Source: DASZHJ01 sp035517495 (GTDB lineage: Bacteria; Pseudomonadota; Alphaproteobacteria; ATCC43930; CGMCC-115725). Taken from it: a stretch of DNA of 64,000 nucleotides. The DNA lies in contig DATIYT010000024.1 of the NCBI GenBank assembly GCA_035517495.1, positions 62,001 through 126,000 on the forward strand. Reading direction: 5' to 3'. Shown here one piece after another: positions 28,437-38,906 of the stretch. Positions within the stretch are counted from its first letter, which is position 1, and each line of letters begins with the position of its first letter. The notes beneath the pieces are model-generated. The model ran no database searches. It had not been told where the DNA came from and saw only the letters and a program-made list of their open reading frames with translations. The position numbers were made by a program, and so were the translations under genes.

Positions 28437-28922
28437 GTGACGAATTCGCCATTCCACGTCATCCGGTTGGGGAGGCCGGAGGAGAGCAGCGAGATCGCCG
28501 CCGTGTTACATGCGGCCTTCGCCGAGCAGCGCGGTCGGATTCAGCCGGAATCGGCCGCCCTATCGGAAAGCTCGGGGTCGATCGCGGCGCGGTTCCTCGA
28601 CCACGGCATCGCGGTCGCGGATCAGGCGGGGCGGCTTGTCGGCTGCGTCTTCTATCAGCACCAAGGTGACGAGATCTATCTGGGTCGTCTCGCCACGCTG
28701 CCGGAATGTCGCGGGCAGGGCATCGCGAGCGCTCTACTGGATCATGTGGAAGCGCATGCGCGCGGTTCAGGCGCGGCGCGAATCGCACTCGGCGTTCGCG
28801 TTGCCCTCACGGACAACCAGCGCTTCTTTGAGTCGCGCGGCTACCGCGAGGTCGGGCGCAATGCGCATGCGGGCTTCACCGAACCCACCTCAATCCGCTA
28901 TGAGAAGAGCATCCGTGCCTGA
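28437..28922 (+). CDS. GNAT-family N-acetyltransferase
   Basis: Acetyl-CoA-dependent acyltransferase fold of 161 residues. The acetyl-CoA loop is RLATLPECRGQGIASALLDH (R/Q-x-x-G-x-G/A pattern), followed by GAARIALGVRVALTDNQRFFESRGY, the typical final strand and helix. The start is a GTG. The acceptor substrate cannot be predicted. It ends 16 nt before alr and is likely co-transcribed with it; a divergent small ORF and phosphodiesterase-like gene lie on the other side. Confidence 0.85.
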   Translation: MTNSPFHVIRLGRPEESSEIAAVLHAAFAEQRGRIQPESAALSESSGSIAARFLDHGIAVADQAGRLVGCVFYQHQGDEIYLGRLATLPECRGQGIASALLDHVEAHARGSGAARIALGVRVALTDNQRFFESRGYREVGRNAHAGFTEPTSIRYEKSIRA

Positions 28923-28938
28923 ACATTCGTAACGTCTA

Positions 28939-30114
28939 ATGGCTTCAAAGCGTCCGATTACCGCCCGCAACTCCAAATCCAAGGCAGCCCCGCGCCGGTC
29001 CGCCGTTAGCGCGGCCGAGGCGCGGGCCGGTGCTATTCTCGAAATCGATCTCGGCGCCATCGCCGGCAATTGGCGGCTGCTGCAGAGCAAAGTCGGGCGC
29101 AATGTGCGGTGTGCCGGAGTGGTGAAGGCCAACGCTTACGGCCTCGGCGTCGTCCCGGTTGCAAAGACCCTGGCGGCGGCGGGCTGCAAGAGCTTCTTCG
29201 TCGCGAGTCTGGATGAGGCGCTGGCGCTGCGCGATATCCTGAAGACCCCCGAGATTGTGGTGCTGAACGGGGTCGATCCCGGTAACGCCCGCGATTTTCT
29301 GAAGGCGCGCCTGACGCCCGTGCTAAACGACCTAGGGCAAGTGGAGACTTGGCGCGGCCTCAGTCTCGCCGACCCGCGGGCCAGGCAGCCCGCCATCTTA
29401 CACCTCGATACCGGCATGAACCGCCTGGGTCTGTCGAGGCCCGAGATTGCCGTGCTCACGACCGAGCCCGATCGCCTGGCCGGTGTGACGTTGCGCGCCA
29501 TCATGACCCATCTCGCCTGCGCCGAAGAGCCCGAGCACGAGAAGAACGCCGATCAGCGCCGCCGCTTTGTCGCGGCGCGTCGCCAGTTGCCGAGCGCTCC
29601 GGCGAGCATCGCCAACTCGTCCGGCATATTTCTGGGGCCCGATTTTCACTTCGATTTGGTGCGGCCAGGCGCCGCGCTTTACGGTCTGAATCCAGTTCCC
29701 GGCACCTCTAATCCAATGGCTCAAGTCGTTAGTTTAAAAGGAAAAATCCTCCAAGTCCGTGACGTTGACAGGGGGGAGAGCGTTGGTTATGGTGCGCGCC
29801 ACCGCATGAATCGAGGGGGGCGCATTGCGACCGTTGCCGTGGGTTACGCCGACGGCTGGCTGCGCGCCTCCAGCGAGCGCGGCGCCGGTCGAATCGGCGG
29901 GCATGAGGCGCCGATCGTCGGCCGCATATCCATGGATTTGATGACGCTCGATGTGACCGCGATCGATCCGGGGCTGACTCAACCCGGCGCCATGATGGAC
30001 CTGATCGACAGCAAGAACACCGTCGACCGCGTCGCCGAGCGGGCCAGCACCATCGGCTATGAGATTTTGACCGCGCTCGGACGCCGCTACCACCGGGTCT
30101 ATCGAGGCGCTTGA
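28939..30114 (+). CDS. alr: Alanine racemase
   Basis: PLP enzyme supplying D-alanine for peptidoglycan. K63 in VVKANAYGLG is the PLP lysine; the fold-type III barrel follows (LHLDTGMNRLG, MTHLACAEEPEH), and the second catalytic Tyr is in ESVGYGARHRM, with VGRISMDLMTLDV near the end. The N terminus carries about 30 basic, Ser/Ala-rich residues ahead of the usual start (AILEIDLGAIAGNW), so a later start is possible. The dnaB...alr...radA neighbourhood is conserved in alphaproteobacteria. Confidence 0.95.
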   Translation: MASKRPITARNSKSKAAPRRSAVSAAEARAGAILEIDLGAIAGNWRLLQSKVGRNVRCAGVVKANAYGLGVVPVAKTLAAAGCKSFFVASLDEALALRDILKTPEIVVLNGVDPGNARDFLKARLTPVLNDLGQVETWRGLSLADPRARQPAILHLDTGMNRLGLSRPEIAVLTTEPDRLAGVTLRAIMTHLACAEEPEHEKNADQRRRFVAARRQLPSAPASIANSSGIFLGPDFHFDLVRPGAALYGLNPVPGTSNPMAQVVSLKGKILQVRDVDRGESVGYGARHRMNRGGRIATVAVGYADGWLRASSERGAGRIGGHEAPIVGRISMDLMTLDVTAIDPGLTQPGAMMDLIDSKNTVDRVAERASTIGYEILTALGRRYHRVYRGA

Positions 30115-30129
30115 GGCGGTCTGCGCGCG

Positions 30130-30918
30130 ATGTCGGTCCTCCTCGACTTCCTTGCCGCGATCGGCGCCGCGACCTTGCGCCTCCTCGCCGCCAGCGGTCG
30201 CTTCGGGTTATTCGCCGTCGCTGCGGTCAGCCATTGCGTCCGGCCGCCGATCTATCCGAGGTTGATCGGCCGTCAATTGGTCGACATCGGGTACTACTCT
30301 CTTCCAGTCGTCGGGTTGACGGCTCTCTTCACCGGCATGGTCCTGGCGCTGCAGACCTATACCGGCTTCAGCAATTTCGCTGCGGAGAGCGCAGTGCCGA
30401 CGGTGGTCCTGCTCTCCGTTACGCGCGAGCTGGGTCCGGTGATCGCGGGATTGATGGTGGCGGGGCGGATCGGCGCGGCGATCGCCGCCGAGATCGGCAC
30501 CATGCGGGTCACCGATCAGATCGACGCGCTCACCACGCTTTCGACCAATCCCTATAAGTACCTGGTGGTGCCCCGACTGCTCGCCGGCACGATCGTCATG
30601 CCGATGCTCGTGTTCGTTGCCGACATCATCGGCGTGTTCGGCGGCTTCCTGGTGGGAAGCTATCGGCTCCGCTTCAATCCGTCCGTCTACATTCAGCGCA
30701 CCGCTGACTACCTCCAGACCAACGACGTCACGGCCGGTCTCGTGAAGGCAGCGGTGTTCGGCTTCGTGGTGGCGCTGATGGGCTGCTATTTTGGCTACAA
30801 TTCGCGCGGCGGCGCGCAGGGAGTAGGCGCCGCCACCACCTATGCCGTGGTGTCCGCATCAATCTTGATCCTGCTGCTGGACTATGTCCTGACGGCTATA
30901 CTGTTCGTGGGTCGATGA
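30130..30918 (+). CDS. mlaE: MlaE-family ABC transporter permease
   Basis: Inner-membrane permease of 262 residues, for phospholipid transport between inner and outer membranes. About five transmembrane segments and the MlaE/YrbE motifs are present: ALFTGMVLALQTYTGFSNF, LGPVIAGLMVAGRIGAAIAA EIG (the conserved coupling helix) and GCYFGYNSRGGAQGVG. The stop overlaps the start of the ATPase gene by 4 nt. No MCE-domain protein (MlaD) or MlaB follows, so partners must be elsewhere. Confidence 0.9.
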   Translation: MSVLLDFLAAIGAATLRLLAASGRFGLFAVAAVSHCVRPPIYPRLIGRQLVDIGYYSLPVVGLTALFTGMVLALQTYTGFSNFAAESAVPTVVLLSVTRELGPVIAGLMVAGRIGAAIAAEIGTMRVTDQIDALTTLSTNPYKYLVVPRLLAGTIVMPMLVFVADIIGVFGGFLVGSYRLRFNPSVYIQRTADYLQTNDVTAGLVKAAVFGFVVALMGCYFGYNSRGGAQGVGAATTYAVVSASILILLLDYVLTAILFVGR

Positions 30919-31697
30919 GCGACGCGAAACCCGCCAAGATCGAGGTCCAAGGCCTGCGCAAGTCGTTCGGCTCCAAGCTGGTGCTGGACGGTATCGACCT
31001 CTCGATCGGCCAAAGCGAGAGCGTGGTGGTGATCGGCGGTTCCGGCACGGGCAAGTCCGTGCTGGCGAAGTGCATTTTGGGATTGCTCATTGCCGATGGC
31101 GGTTCGATTAAAATCGACGGCGCTGAAATGGTCGGCACGGGTGCGCGCGAGCGCGAGCGCGTCATGCGCAAATTCGGCATGCTCTTTCAGGGTTCGGCGC
31201 TTTTCGACTCCCTGCCGGTTTGGGAGAATGTGGCGTTCGGTCTGATCCAAGGCCACGGCAAGAATCGACACGAAGCAAAGGAAATTGCGATCGAGAAGCT
31301 GGCCGCGGTCGGATTGGGCGCCGAGGTGGGCGAGCTGCGGCCCGCCGAGCTTTCGGGAGGCATGCAGAAGCGGGTGGCGCTGGCGCGCGCGATTTGCGCC
31401 GAACCCGAGATCATCATCTTCGACGAACCGACCACCGGCCTCGATCCCATCATGGGCGACGTGATCAACGATCTGATCCTGAAATGCGTGCACGAACTCG
31501 GCGCGACCGCGCTTTCGATCACTCATGACATGGCGAGCGCGCGAAAAATCTCCGACCGGATCGCCATGATCTATCGCGGCAAAATCATCTGGTCAGGCCC
31601 GACCGCCAGCATCGACCGCTCCGGCAATCCCTACGTGGAGCAGTTCATCCACGGCAGCGCCGAGGGCCCGATCCAAATGGAGGTGCGGGCGACATGA
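30915..31697 (+). CDS. mlaF: MlaF-family ABC transporter ATP-binding protein
   Basis: ATPase partner of the MlaE permease, 260 residues. Walker A is GGSGTGKSVLAKC, the signature ELSGGMQKRVALARA, Walker B EIIIFDEPTTGLDPI and the switch His in ITHDMASA. LGLL-type spacing and the long C-terminal segment after the switch match MlaF. It overlaps mlaE by 4 nt (ATGA) and precedes radA by 21 nt, so the lipid transporter genes sit in a DNA repair/purine operon-like run. Confidence 0.92.
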   Translation: MSDAKPAKIEVQGLRKSFGSKLVLDGIDLSIGQSESVVVIGGSGTGKSVLAKCILGLLIADGGSIKIDGAEMVGTGARERERVMRKFGMLFQGSALFDSLPVWENVAFGLIQGHGKNRHEAKEIAIEKLAAVGLGAEVGELRPAELSGGMQKRVALARAICAEPEIIIFDEPTTGLDPIMGDVINDLILKCVHELGATALSITHDMASARKISDRIAMIYRGKIIWSGPTASIDRSGNPYVEQFIHGSAEGPIQMEVRAT

Positions 31698-31718
31698 GGA
31701 GCGACAGGGACTGATCCC

Positions 31719-33143
<1,425 letters not shown>

Positions 33144-33195
33144 GACGCCAAAACTACTATTGGGCGGCGGCGCCGCGCGGTGAGAGAATGAGGCG

Positions 33196-33867
33196 ATGAA
33201 CCCCGTCGATATCTTCGTGATCGCCGTGATCCTCCTCTCCGGCCTGTTCGCCTTCGCGAGCGGCTTTATCAAGGAGGTGCTTTGGGTCGGGGCCTGGGTG
33301 GGCGCCGGTATCGCGACTTATTTCGGTTTCACCTGGGCGCTTCCGATCGCCGAGAGATTCCTTCCCAAGGGCATCTTTTCCATGTTGGCGGCGGGCGCCG
33401 CCGTCTTCGTCGTCGCGCTTATCGTGCTGTCGATCGTGGTGTCGGCAGTCGGCGCCGCGGTCACGAAGCGCCTGAAGGAAATCGGACTTACGGCGATCGA
33501 CCGCACCTTGGGGCTGCTGTTCGGGCTGGCGCGAGGCTTTATCATCGCCTGCTTCCTCTATCTCCTTGTGGTATCGGCCATGTCCGAGGCGGATCGCCCG
33601 CAATGGATCAAGGAGGCGCGCTCGACGCCGATGCTGGAGATTGGCGCGACCACGCTTTCAAACTTGATCCCGGTAACGTTGCGCTCGCGCGTCGAGTCGA
33701 TCGCCACCGACGCCGCGCGTAAGATCGATCAGGACCGTCAGGCGGATGGCGCCTCCCGCGCGCTCCAGACGCCAAAACCCGTGGATCCCGGCGGCACGGG
33801 CGGAAACAAAGGAGGCGCCGATTCACGGCGCGATATGAACAGGTTGTTTCAGCAGAACAACCAGTGA
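33196..33867 (+). CDS. CvpA family membrane protein
   Basis: Inner-membrane protein of 223 residues with four predicted transmembrane helices (segments around 1-25, 30-50, 65-90 and 105-125) and a polar C-terminal tail. NPVDIFVIAVILLSGLFAF and GFIKEVLWVGAWVGA match the CvpA/colicin V production family. The molecular role is not settled; members are often encoded just upstream of purF, as here. Confidence 0.88.
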   Translation: MNPVDIFVIAVILLSGLFAFASGFIKEVLWVGAWVGAGIATYFGFTWALPIAERFLPKGIFSMLAAGAAVFVVALIVLSIVVSAVGAAVTKRLKEIGLTAIDRTLGLLFGLARGFIIACFLYLLVVSAMSEADRPQWIKEARSTPMLEIGATTLSNLIPVTLRSRVESIATDAARKIDQDRQADGASRALQTPKPVDPGGTGGNKGGADSRRDMNRLFQQNNQ

Positions 33868-33997
33868 ACCGAGTCGGCCTGGAAATACCGGGGGTTTGCG
33901 TGTAGAAGCGGCGGGGGGACTCGTAAAATTCGTCTTTTAACCCCATTTTCTGAGGCGGCGGCGGCGCGCCGCAACACCAGCGAGGCAGAGTGAGCCC

Positions 33998-35452
33998 ATG
34001 CCGACCACGAACCCCTTTGAGGACGACCATCTGAGGGAGGAGTGCGGCGTCTTCGGCGTCTTCGGACACCCCGAAGCCGCGGCGCTGGTGGCGCTCGGGC
34101 TGCATGCCCTGCAGCATCGCGGCCAGGAGGCCGCGGGCATCGTCGCCTTCGACGGCGAGCAATTCCATGCGCATCGCGACATGGGCCACGTCGGCGACAT
34201 CTTCAGCTCGAAAGAGGTCATGGCGCGGCTCGCCGGTCACTCGGCGCTCGGCCATGTGCGCTATGCGACCACGGGCGAAGTCGCGATGCGCAACGTGCAG
34301 CCGCTCTTCGCCGATTTCGAGTTCGGCGGCCTCGCCATCTGCCATAACGGTAACCTCACGAATTCCTACCATCTGCGCCGGCGTTTGGTGCGCCGCGGCA
34401 GCTTGTTCCAATCCACCAGCGACACCGAGGTCATCGTCCATCTGATAGCGACCAGCGCCAAGGACACGGTCGAGGAGCGCATGGTGGACGCGCTGCGTCA
34501 GGTCGAAGGTGCCTACTCCCTGGGGGCGTTGACCCAGGATGGGCTCGTCGGCGTGCGCGACCCGCTGGGAGTGAGGCCGCTAGTGCTGGGACGGCTCGGG
34601 GAAGCCTGGATCATCAGCTCGGAGACCTGCGCACTCGACATCATCGGCGCCGAATTCGTGCGCGACATCGAGGGCGGCGAATTGGTGACGATCGATGCGC
34701 TCGGGCCCCACTCGACGCGCCCGCTGCCAAAGGCGCGGAAGCGCTTCTGCATCTTCGAGTATATTTATTTTGCACGCCCCGACAGCGTGGTCGAGGGCAG
34801 CAGTGTCTATGAGGTCAGGAAACGGATCGGCGCCGAGCTCGCGCGCGAGAGCCATCTCGATGCCGACATGGTGATACCGGTGCCGGACTCCGGCGTGCCC
34901 GCTGCGCTGGGCTACGCCCAGGAGTCGGGGCTGCCCTTCGAGCTCGGCATCATCCGCAACCACTATGTGGGCCGGACCTTCATCGAGCCAACGGACCAGA
35001 TCCGCCACCTGGGCGTACGGCTGAAGCATAACGCCAACCGCACGAGCCTGCAGGGAAAGCGCGTCGTGCTGGTGGACGATTCGATCGTGCGTGGCACCAC
35101 CTCGACTAAGATCGTCGACATGGTGCGCGCCGCCGGCGCTCGCGAAGTGCATATGCGGATTTCGAGTCCCCCCACCACTCACTCCTGCTTCTATGGAATT
35201 GCTACGCCCGAGCGCAGTCAGCTTTTGGCGTCGCGCTATGACGTGAAGGAAATGGGGCGCTTCATCGGCGCCGACAGTCTCGCCTTCATCTCCATCGACG
35301 GGCTCTATCGCGCCATGGGAGAGGTGCGCCGCGACCCCGCCGCACCGCGCTTCTGCGACGCCTGTTTCACGGGCGATTACCCGATCCCGCTCACCGACCA
35401 CGAGGCGGGCAAAGTCTCGATCCAGCTCTCGCTGCTCGCAGAGACCGTTTGA
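33998..35452 (+). CDS. purF: Amidophosphoribosyltransferase
   Basis: First committed step of purine synthesis: PRPP plus glutamine to 5-phosphoribosylamine. The mature N-terminal nucleophile would be C16 (EECGVFGVFGHPEAA) after removal of a 15-residue propeptide, as in enzymes with a cleaved leader. The glutamine-site motifs GHVRYATTGE and HNGNL and the PRPP loop VVLVDDSIVRGTTS are present. The 484-residue length is normal. A 130-nt gap separates it from cvpA and holds no recognised purine riboswitch. Confidence 0.96.
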   Translation: MPTTNPFEDDHLREECGVFGVFGHPEAAALVALGLHALQHRGQEAAGIVAFDGEQFHAHRDMGHVGDIFSSKEVMARLAGHSALGHVRYATTGEVAMRNVQPLFADFEFGGLAICHNGNLTNSYHLRRRLVRRGSLFQSTSDTEVIVHLIATSAKDTVEERMVDALRQVEGAYSLGALTQDGLVGVRDPLGVRPLVLGRLGEAWIISSETCALDIIGAEFVRDIEGGELVTIDALGPHSTRPLPKARKRFCIFEYIYFARPDSVVEGSSVYEVRKRIGAELARESHLDADMVIPVPDSGVPAALGYAQESGLPFELGIIRNHYVGRTFIEPTDQIRHLGVRLKHNANRTSLQGKRVVLVDDSIVRGTTSTKIVDMVRAAGAREVHMRISSPPTTHSCFYGIATPERSQLLASRYDVKEMGRFIGADSLAFISIDGLYRAMGEVRRDPAAPRFCDACFTGDYPIPLTDHEAGKVSIQLSLLAETV

Positions 35453-35456
35453 GATC

Positions 35457-36185
35457 ATGGGCCCGAGCGGCCCTGGCCGGCTGGCCGGGCGCATCGCGCT
35501 CGTGACTGGCGCGTCGCGCGGACTGGGCGCCGCGGTCGCCCGGCGGTTTGCCGCCGAGGGAGCGCATCTGATCCTGGTCGCGCGCACGCAAGGAGCGCTC
35601 GAGGAGCTCGACGACGAAATGCGCGCGAGCGGCAGGGAACCGCCAACGCTGCTCGCCCTTGATCTGCGCCAACACGACAAGATCGACCAAATGGGGGCAG
35701 CGATCCACGAGCGCTTCGGCCGGCTCGACGTTTTGGTCGGGAATGCCGCGGCGCTCGGCGCGCTCTCGCCCATGGGGCATATCGATCCCAAGACCTGGGA
35801 CGCGGTGATGGCGCTCAATGCCACCGCCAATTGGCGCCTCATCCGGTCGCTCGATCCGCTTTTGTGCGCGTCGCCCTCGGGCCGCGCCATCTTCGTCACC
35901 TGCGCCGCGGCACGCGAGCTCAGGGCCTATTGGGGTCTCTATGGCGCGAGCAAAGCCGCGCTCGATGCGATCGTGCGCGTCTATGCGGCGGAAATGAGCA
36001 ACACTCCCGTGCGCGTCAATCTGATCGATCCTGGGCCGCTCGCGACACGGCTTCGTCTGCAGGCCTTTCCCGGCGAAGATCGAAGCAAACTGCGCCGGAC
36101 CGAAGACGCGACCGACGAGTTCGTGGCACTGGCCTCGGCGGCGGAAACACGGAACGGCGCGACGGTTCGAGCGTTCGAGGGGTGA
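35457..36185 (+). CDS. SDR-family NAD(P)-dependent oxidoreductase
   Basis: Classical short-chain dehydrogenase of 242 residues. The cofactor loop TGASRGLGAAV, VGNAAALG (in place of the usual NNAG), and the catalytic YGASKAAL are present. It follows purF by 4 nt, an association common in alphaproteobacteria, which suggests co-expression, but the substrate is unknown. The catalytic Ser position is represented by a CAAA segment rather than an obvious Ser (VTCAAARELRAYWGLYGASK), which deserves a structural alignment. Confidence 0.88.
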   Translation: MGPSGPGRLAGRIALVTGASRGLGAAVARRFAAEGAHLILVARTQGALEELDDEMRASGREPPTLLALDLRQHDKIDQMGAAIHERFGRLDVLVGNAAALGALSPMGHIDPKTWDAVMALNATANWRLIRSLDPLLCASPSGRAIFVTCAAARELRAYWGLYGASKAALDAIVRVYAAEMSNTPVRVNLIDPGPLATRLRLQAFPGEDRSKLRRTEDATDEFVALASAAETRNGATVRAFEG

Positions 36186-36188
36186 CTG

Positions 36189-37535
36189 CTATTCTCTCTC
36201 AACGTAAGGGTTCTTCCCGCCACGCAGCATCATGCGGATGGGGACGCCCGGCAGATCGAAATCTCTGCGCATGAGATTGACGAGGTAGCGACGATAGGAG
36301 TCCGGGAGCTCACCGGGCTTGGAAGCGAAGAGCGCGAAGGTAGGCGGGCGAATATTGGCTTGGGTCATGTAGCGGATGCGCAGCCGTCGCCCTGATACCA
36401 AGGGCGGTGGATGCTGCACCTGCGCCGCCGCAAGCCAGCGATTGAGCACGGGCGTCGAAATTCGACGGTTCCAGGCCTCGTAGGTCTTGAGCACGGCGGG
36501 CATCAGCCGCTCAACACCGCGGCCGGTTTTTGCCGACAGCATGACTGCTGCCAAACCCTGCAATTGCGGGAGCGATTCCTGAATGCGCTCGCGCAGCTTG
36601 CGTCGCGCGGCGTCCTTGTCTTCGACCAGATCCCATTTGTTGACGGCGAGCACGAGAGCGCGACCCTCTTCCTCCACCAATCTGGCGATCGCCAGGTCCT
36701 GGCGTTCCAACATCTGCTCGGCGTCGAGCACCAGCACCGCCACTTCAGCGAAGCGGATTGCGCGCAAGGTGTCAGCAATCGAGAGCCGCTCCATCCGTTC
36801 CTCGACCTTGGCGCGCCGCCGCAAGCCCGCCGTGTCGATCAACCGAACGGGTTGCCCATGCCAGCGCCATTCGATCGCGATGGCATCCCGGGTGATCCCC
36901 GGCTCCGGACCCGTCAGCAGCCGTTCCTCACCGACCAGTCGATTGACCAGGGTCGATTTTCCCACATTGGGGCGGCCAATGATCGCGAGCTGCAGCGGCC
37001 TCGCCTCGTCCGGCTCCGGCGCGGGCGCCAGCTCCTTTCTCTCGTCGATCAGCGGGCGAACCGCGTCATAAAGATCGCTCAAACCCTCGCCGTGCTCGGC
37101 GGAGACAGGCACGGGATCACCGAGCCCCAGCGAGTATGCATCCAGCACTCCCGCCTGCCCGCCACCACCTTCGGCCTTGTTGGCAACGAGAATTGTCGGG
37201 ATCTCGCGGCGTCTGAGCCATCGTGCGAATTCCTGATCGAACGGCGTGACGCCCGCGCGCGCGTCGATGACGAAGAGCACGCCTTGCGCACGCTGTGCCA
37301 CGCGCTCGGTCTCGGCGCGCATGCGTTCGACAAGACTGTCGCTTGCCCCTGCGTCAACCCCCGCTGTATCGAGCACGCGGAACCTGAGATCGCCGATTTC
37401 GGCGTTACCCTCGCGCCAATCGCGCGTTACACCCGGCTCATCGTCGACCAACGCCAACCGCCGGCCCACCAGCCGGTTGAACAGCGTGGACTTCCCGACA
37501 TTGGGACGCCCGACAATGGCAAGCGTGACGCTCAT
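36189..37535 (-). CDS. der: GTPase Der (EngA)
   Basis: Ribosome-assembly GTPase with two tandem G domains. GRPNVGKST occurs twice, at residues 9-17 and near 180, each followed by G3 DTAG and the G4 motifs (NKAEG in the first, NKWD in the second); the C-terminal KH-like domain closes the 448-residue protein. The ATG at 37535 starts MSVTLAIVGRPNVG, the usual N terminus; a TTG 24 nt earlier lies directly beside the bamB stop. Convergent with the SDR gene, 3 nt apart. Confidence 0.95.
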   Translation of the reverse strand: MSVTLAIVGRPNVGKSTLFNRLVGRRLALVDDEPGVTRDWREGNAEIGDLRFRVLDTAGVDAGASDSLVERMRAETERVAQRAQGVLFVIDARAGVTPFDQEFARWLRRREIPTILVANKAEGGGGQAGVLDAYSLGLGDPVPVSAEHGEGLSDLYDAVRPLIDERKELAPAPEPDEARPLQLAIIGRPNVGKSTLVNRLVGEERLLTGPEPGITRDAIAIEWRWHGQPVRLIDTAGLRRRAKVEERMERLSIADTLRAIRFAEVAVLVLDAEQMLERQDLAIARLVEEEGRALVLAVNKWDLVEDKDAARRKLRERIQESLPQLQGLAAVMLSAKTGRGVERLMPAVLKTYEAWNRRISTPVLNRWLAAAQVQHPPPLVSGRRLRIRYMTQANIRPPTFALFASKPGELPDSYRRYLVNLMRRDFDLPGVPIRMMLRGGKNPYVERE

Positions 37536-37559
37536 GGGGGGCGGCGCTGCAAGCGCCAA

Positions 37560-38906
37560 TCAGCGATAGGCGATCAGATCGGCGTCGGCCGTGAGTATGT
37601 ACATGGTGCGGTTGGCAAGCACCGGAGCCAAGAAACCGCCGTCTGAGATATCCATTCTGCCCAAAGCTTTGCCGGTATATGGCGAGATAGCGACCGCTGT
37701 GCCGTCCGACGACAGCACGATCAACCGATCGCCCGCAAGCACCGGCCCCGCCCATTCCAGGGGATGGCGTTTCTTCTTGTCGTTCTCGTAGCGCGGCAGG
37801 TCGAGCACCCATTTAACGCGGCCCTCGCGCCGTGTGAGGCAGACCAGGGCGTTGTCGTTGGTGAGCACATAGATGAACTCGCCCGCTACCCACGGGCTAT
37901 AGGAGCCGCCGATGTCCTGTTCCCAGACGCGGTCGCCGCTGCGCAGGTCGATCGCGACCATGCGACCGCTATGGCTCACCGCGATGACCATGCCGTGATC
38001 GATGATCGGTCGGCCGCGGATGTCCGCGAGAGCGGTCATGGCGTCCAGGCTTTGCGCACTCGCCAGGCTGTCGTTCCAGAGCGGACGGCCATTCTCGACG
38101 CTGAACGCGAAAATCTCACCCGAGCTGTATGCCACCACCGCGATCTCGCCCTCGACCGCCGGGCTGGCGCCACCCAGCAAGCCAGCGGGCTCGGGCAAGC
38201 CGTTATGCGTCCAGAGCAGGTGGCCGTCGCTGGTCGAGAGGACGTGCAGTTCGTTCTCGATCGTAACGACATAGACGCGGCCATCGGCCACCGTCGGCGG
38301 CGAATGGATCGGCGAGGGCACCTGGTGGCGCCAAATAACCTTGCCCGTCGTCGCCCGAACGGCGAGCACCTCGGCATAACCGGTGCTGACGAAGAGCTGG
38401 TCGCCGAGCGCGGCCAGGCCGCCGCCGAACGTCGTTGTCTTGGTGCCCTTCGGCTTGGGGTCCAAGGTCCAGAGCTCTTTACCGGTTCCCGCGTCGAGCG
38501 CGGTAATCTTCGATTCCGCGTCCATTGCGAAGACGCGGCCGTTCTCGACCACGGGAGCCGCCACGATCTCGCCGTCGGAGGAATCGCCATCGCCCACGCT
38601 GCGGCTCCACAGCTCCTTTATGGTGTCGCCGAGCGCGAGATGCTGCATCGCGTGCGTCGGATATCCACCCGCCTCCGGCCAATCCGGATTGACTGCGGGG
38701 CGCGGCAACCGCACGTCGACGGTTTGGATCGAGGGGTCGGGGTGAATGTCTCCTTCGAGGTTCAGCACCGAGACGCGCTTGCCCTGCAGCGGTTCCTTGT
38801 GTTCGCCGCCCGGAATGATCTCGTCGAACAGGCTGCATCCCCAGAGTGCCAGCGGCAGCAACATGATCGGCAGAAGGCGGATGACACGCACCGGAGCAGC
38901 CCTCAC
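37560..38906 (-). CDS. bamB: Outer membrane protein assembly lipoprotein BamB
   Basis: Lipoprotein of the BAM complex, an eight-bladed PQQ-type propeller. The GTG start yields a basic, hydrophobic lead and a lipobox (LALWGC), so the mature protein begins at the Cys near residue 24. Repeated blades show the pattern GKELWTLDPK, GKVIWRHQVP, GHLLWTHNGL and GDRVWEQDIG. The C terminus matches full length (448 residues). The start overlaps the upstream TPR gene by 4 nt (GTGA). der follows, a conserved bamB-der pairing. Confidence 0.92.
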   Translation of the reverse strand: MRAAPVRVIRLLPIMLLPLALWGCSLFDEIIPGGEHKEPLQGKRVSVLNLEGDIHPDPSIQTVDVRLPRPAVNPDWPEAGGYPTHAMQHLALGDTIKELWSRSVGDGDSSDGEIVAAPVVENGRVFAMDAESKITALDAGTGKELWTLDPKPKGTKTTTFGGGLAALGDQLFVSTGYAEVLAVRATTGKVIWRHQVPSPIHSPPTVADGRVYVVTIENELHVLSTSDGHLLWTHNGLPEPAGLLGGASPAVEGEIAVVAYSSGEIFAFSVENGRPLWNDSLASAQSLDAMTALADIRGRPIIDHGMVIAVSHSGRMVAIDLRSGDRVWEQDIGGSYSPWVAGEFIYVLTNDNALVCLTRREGRVKWVLDLPRYENDKKKRHPLEWAGPVLAGDRLIVLSSDGTAVAISPYTGKALGRMDISDGGFLAPVLANRTMYILTADADLIAYR

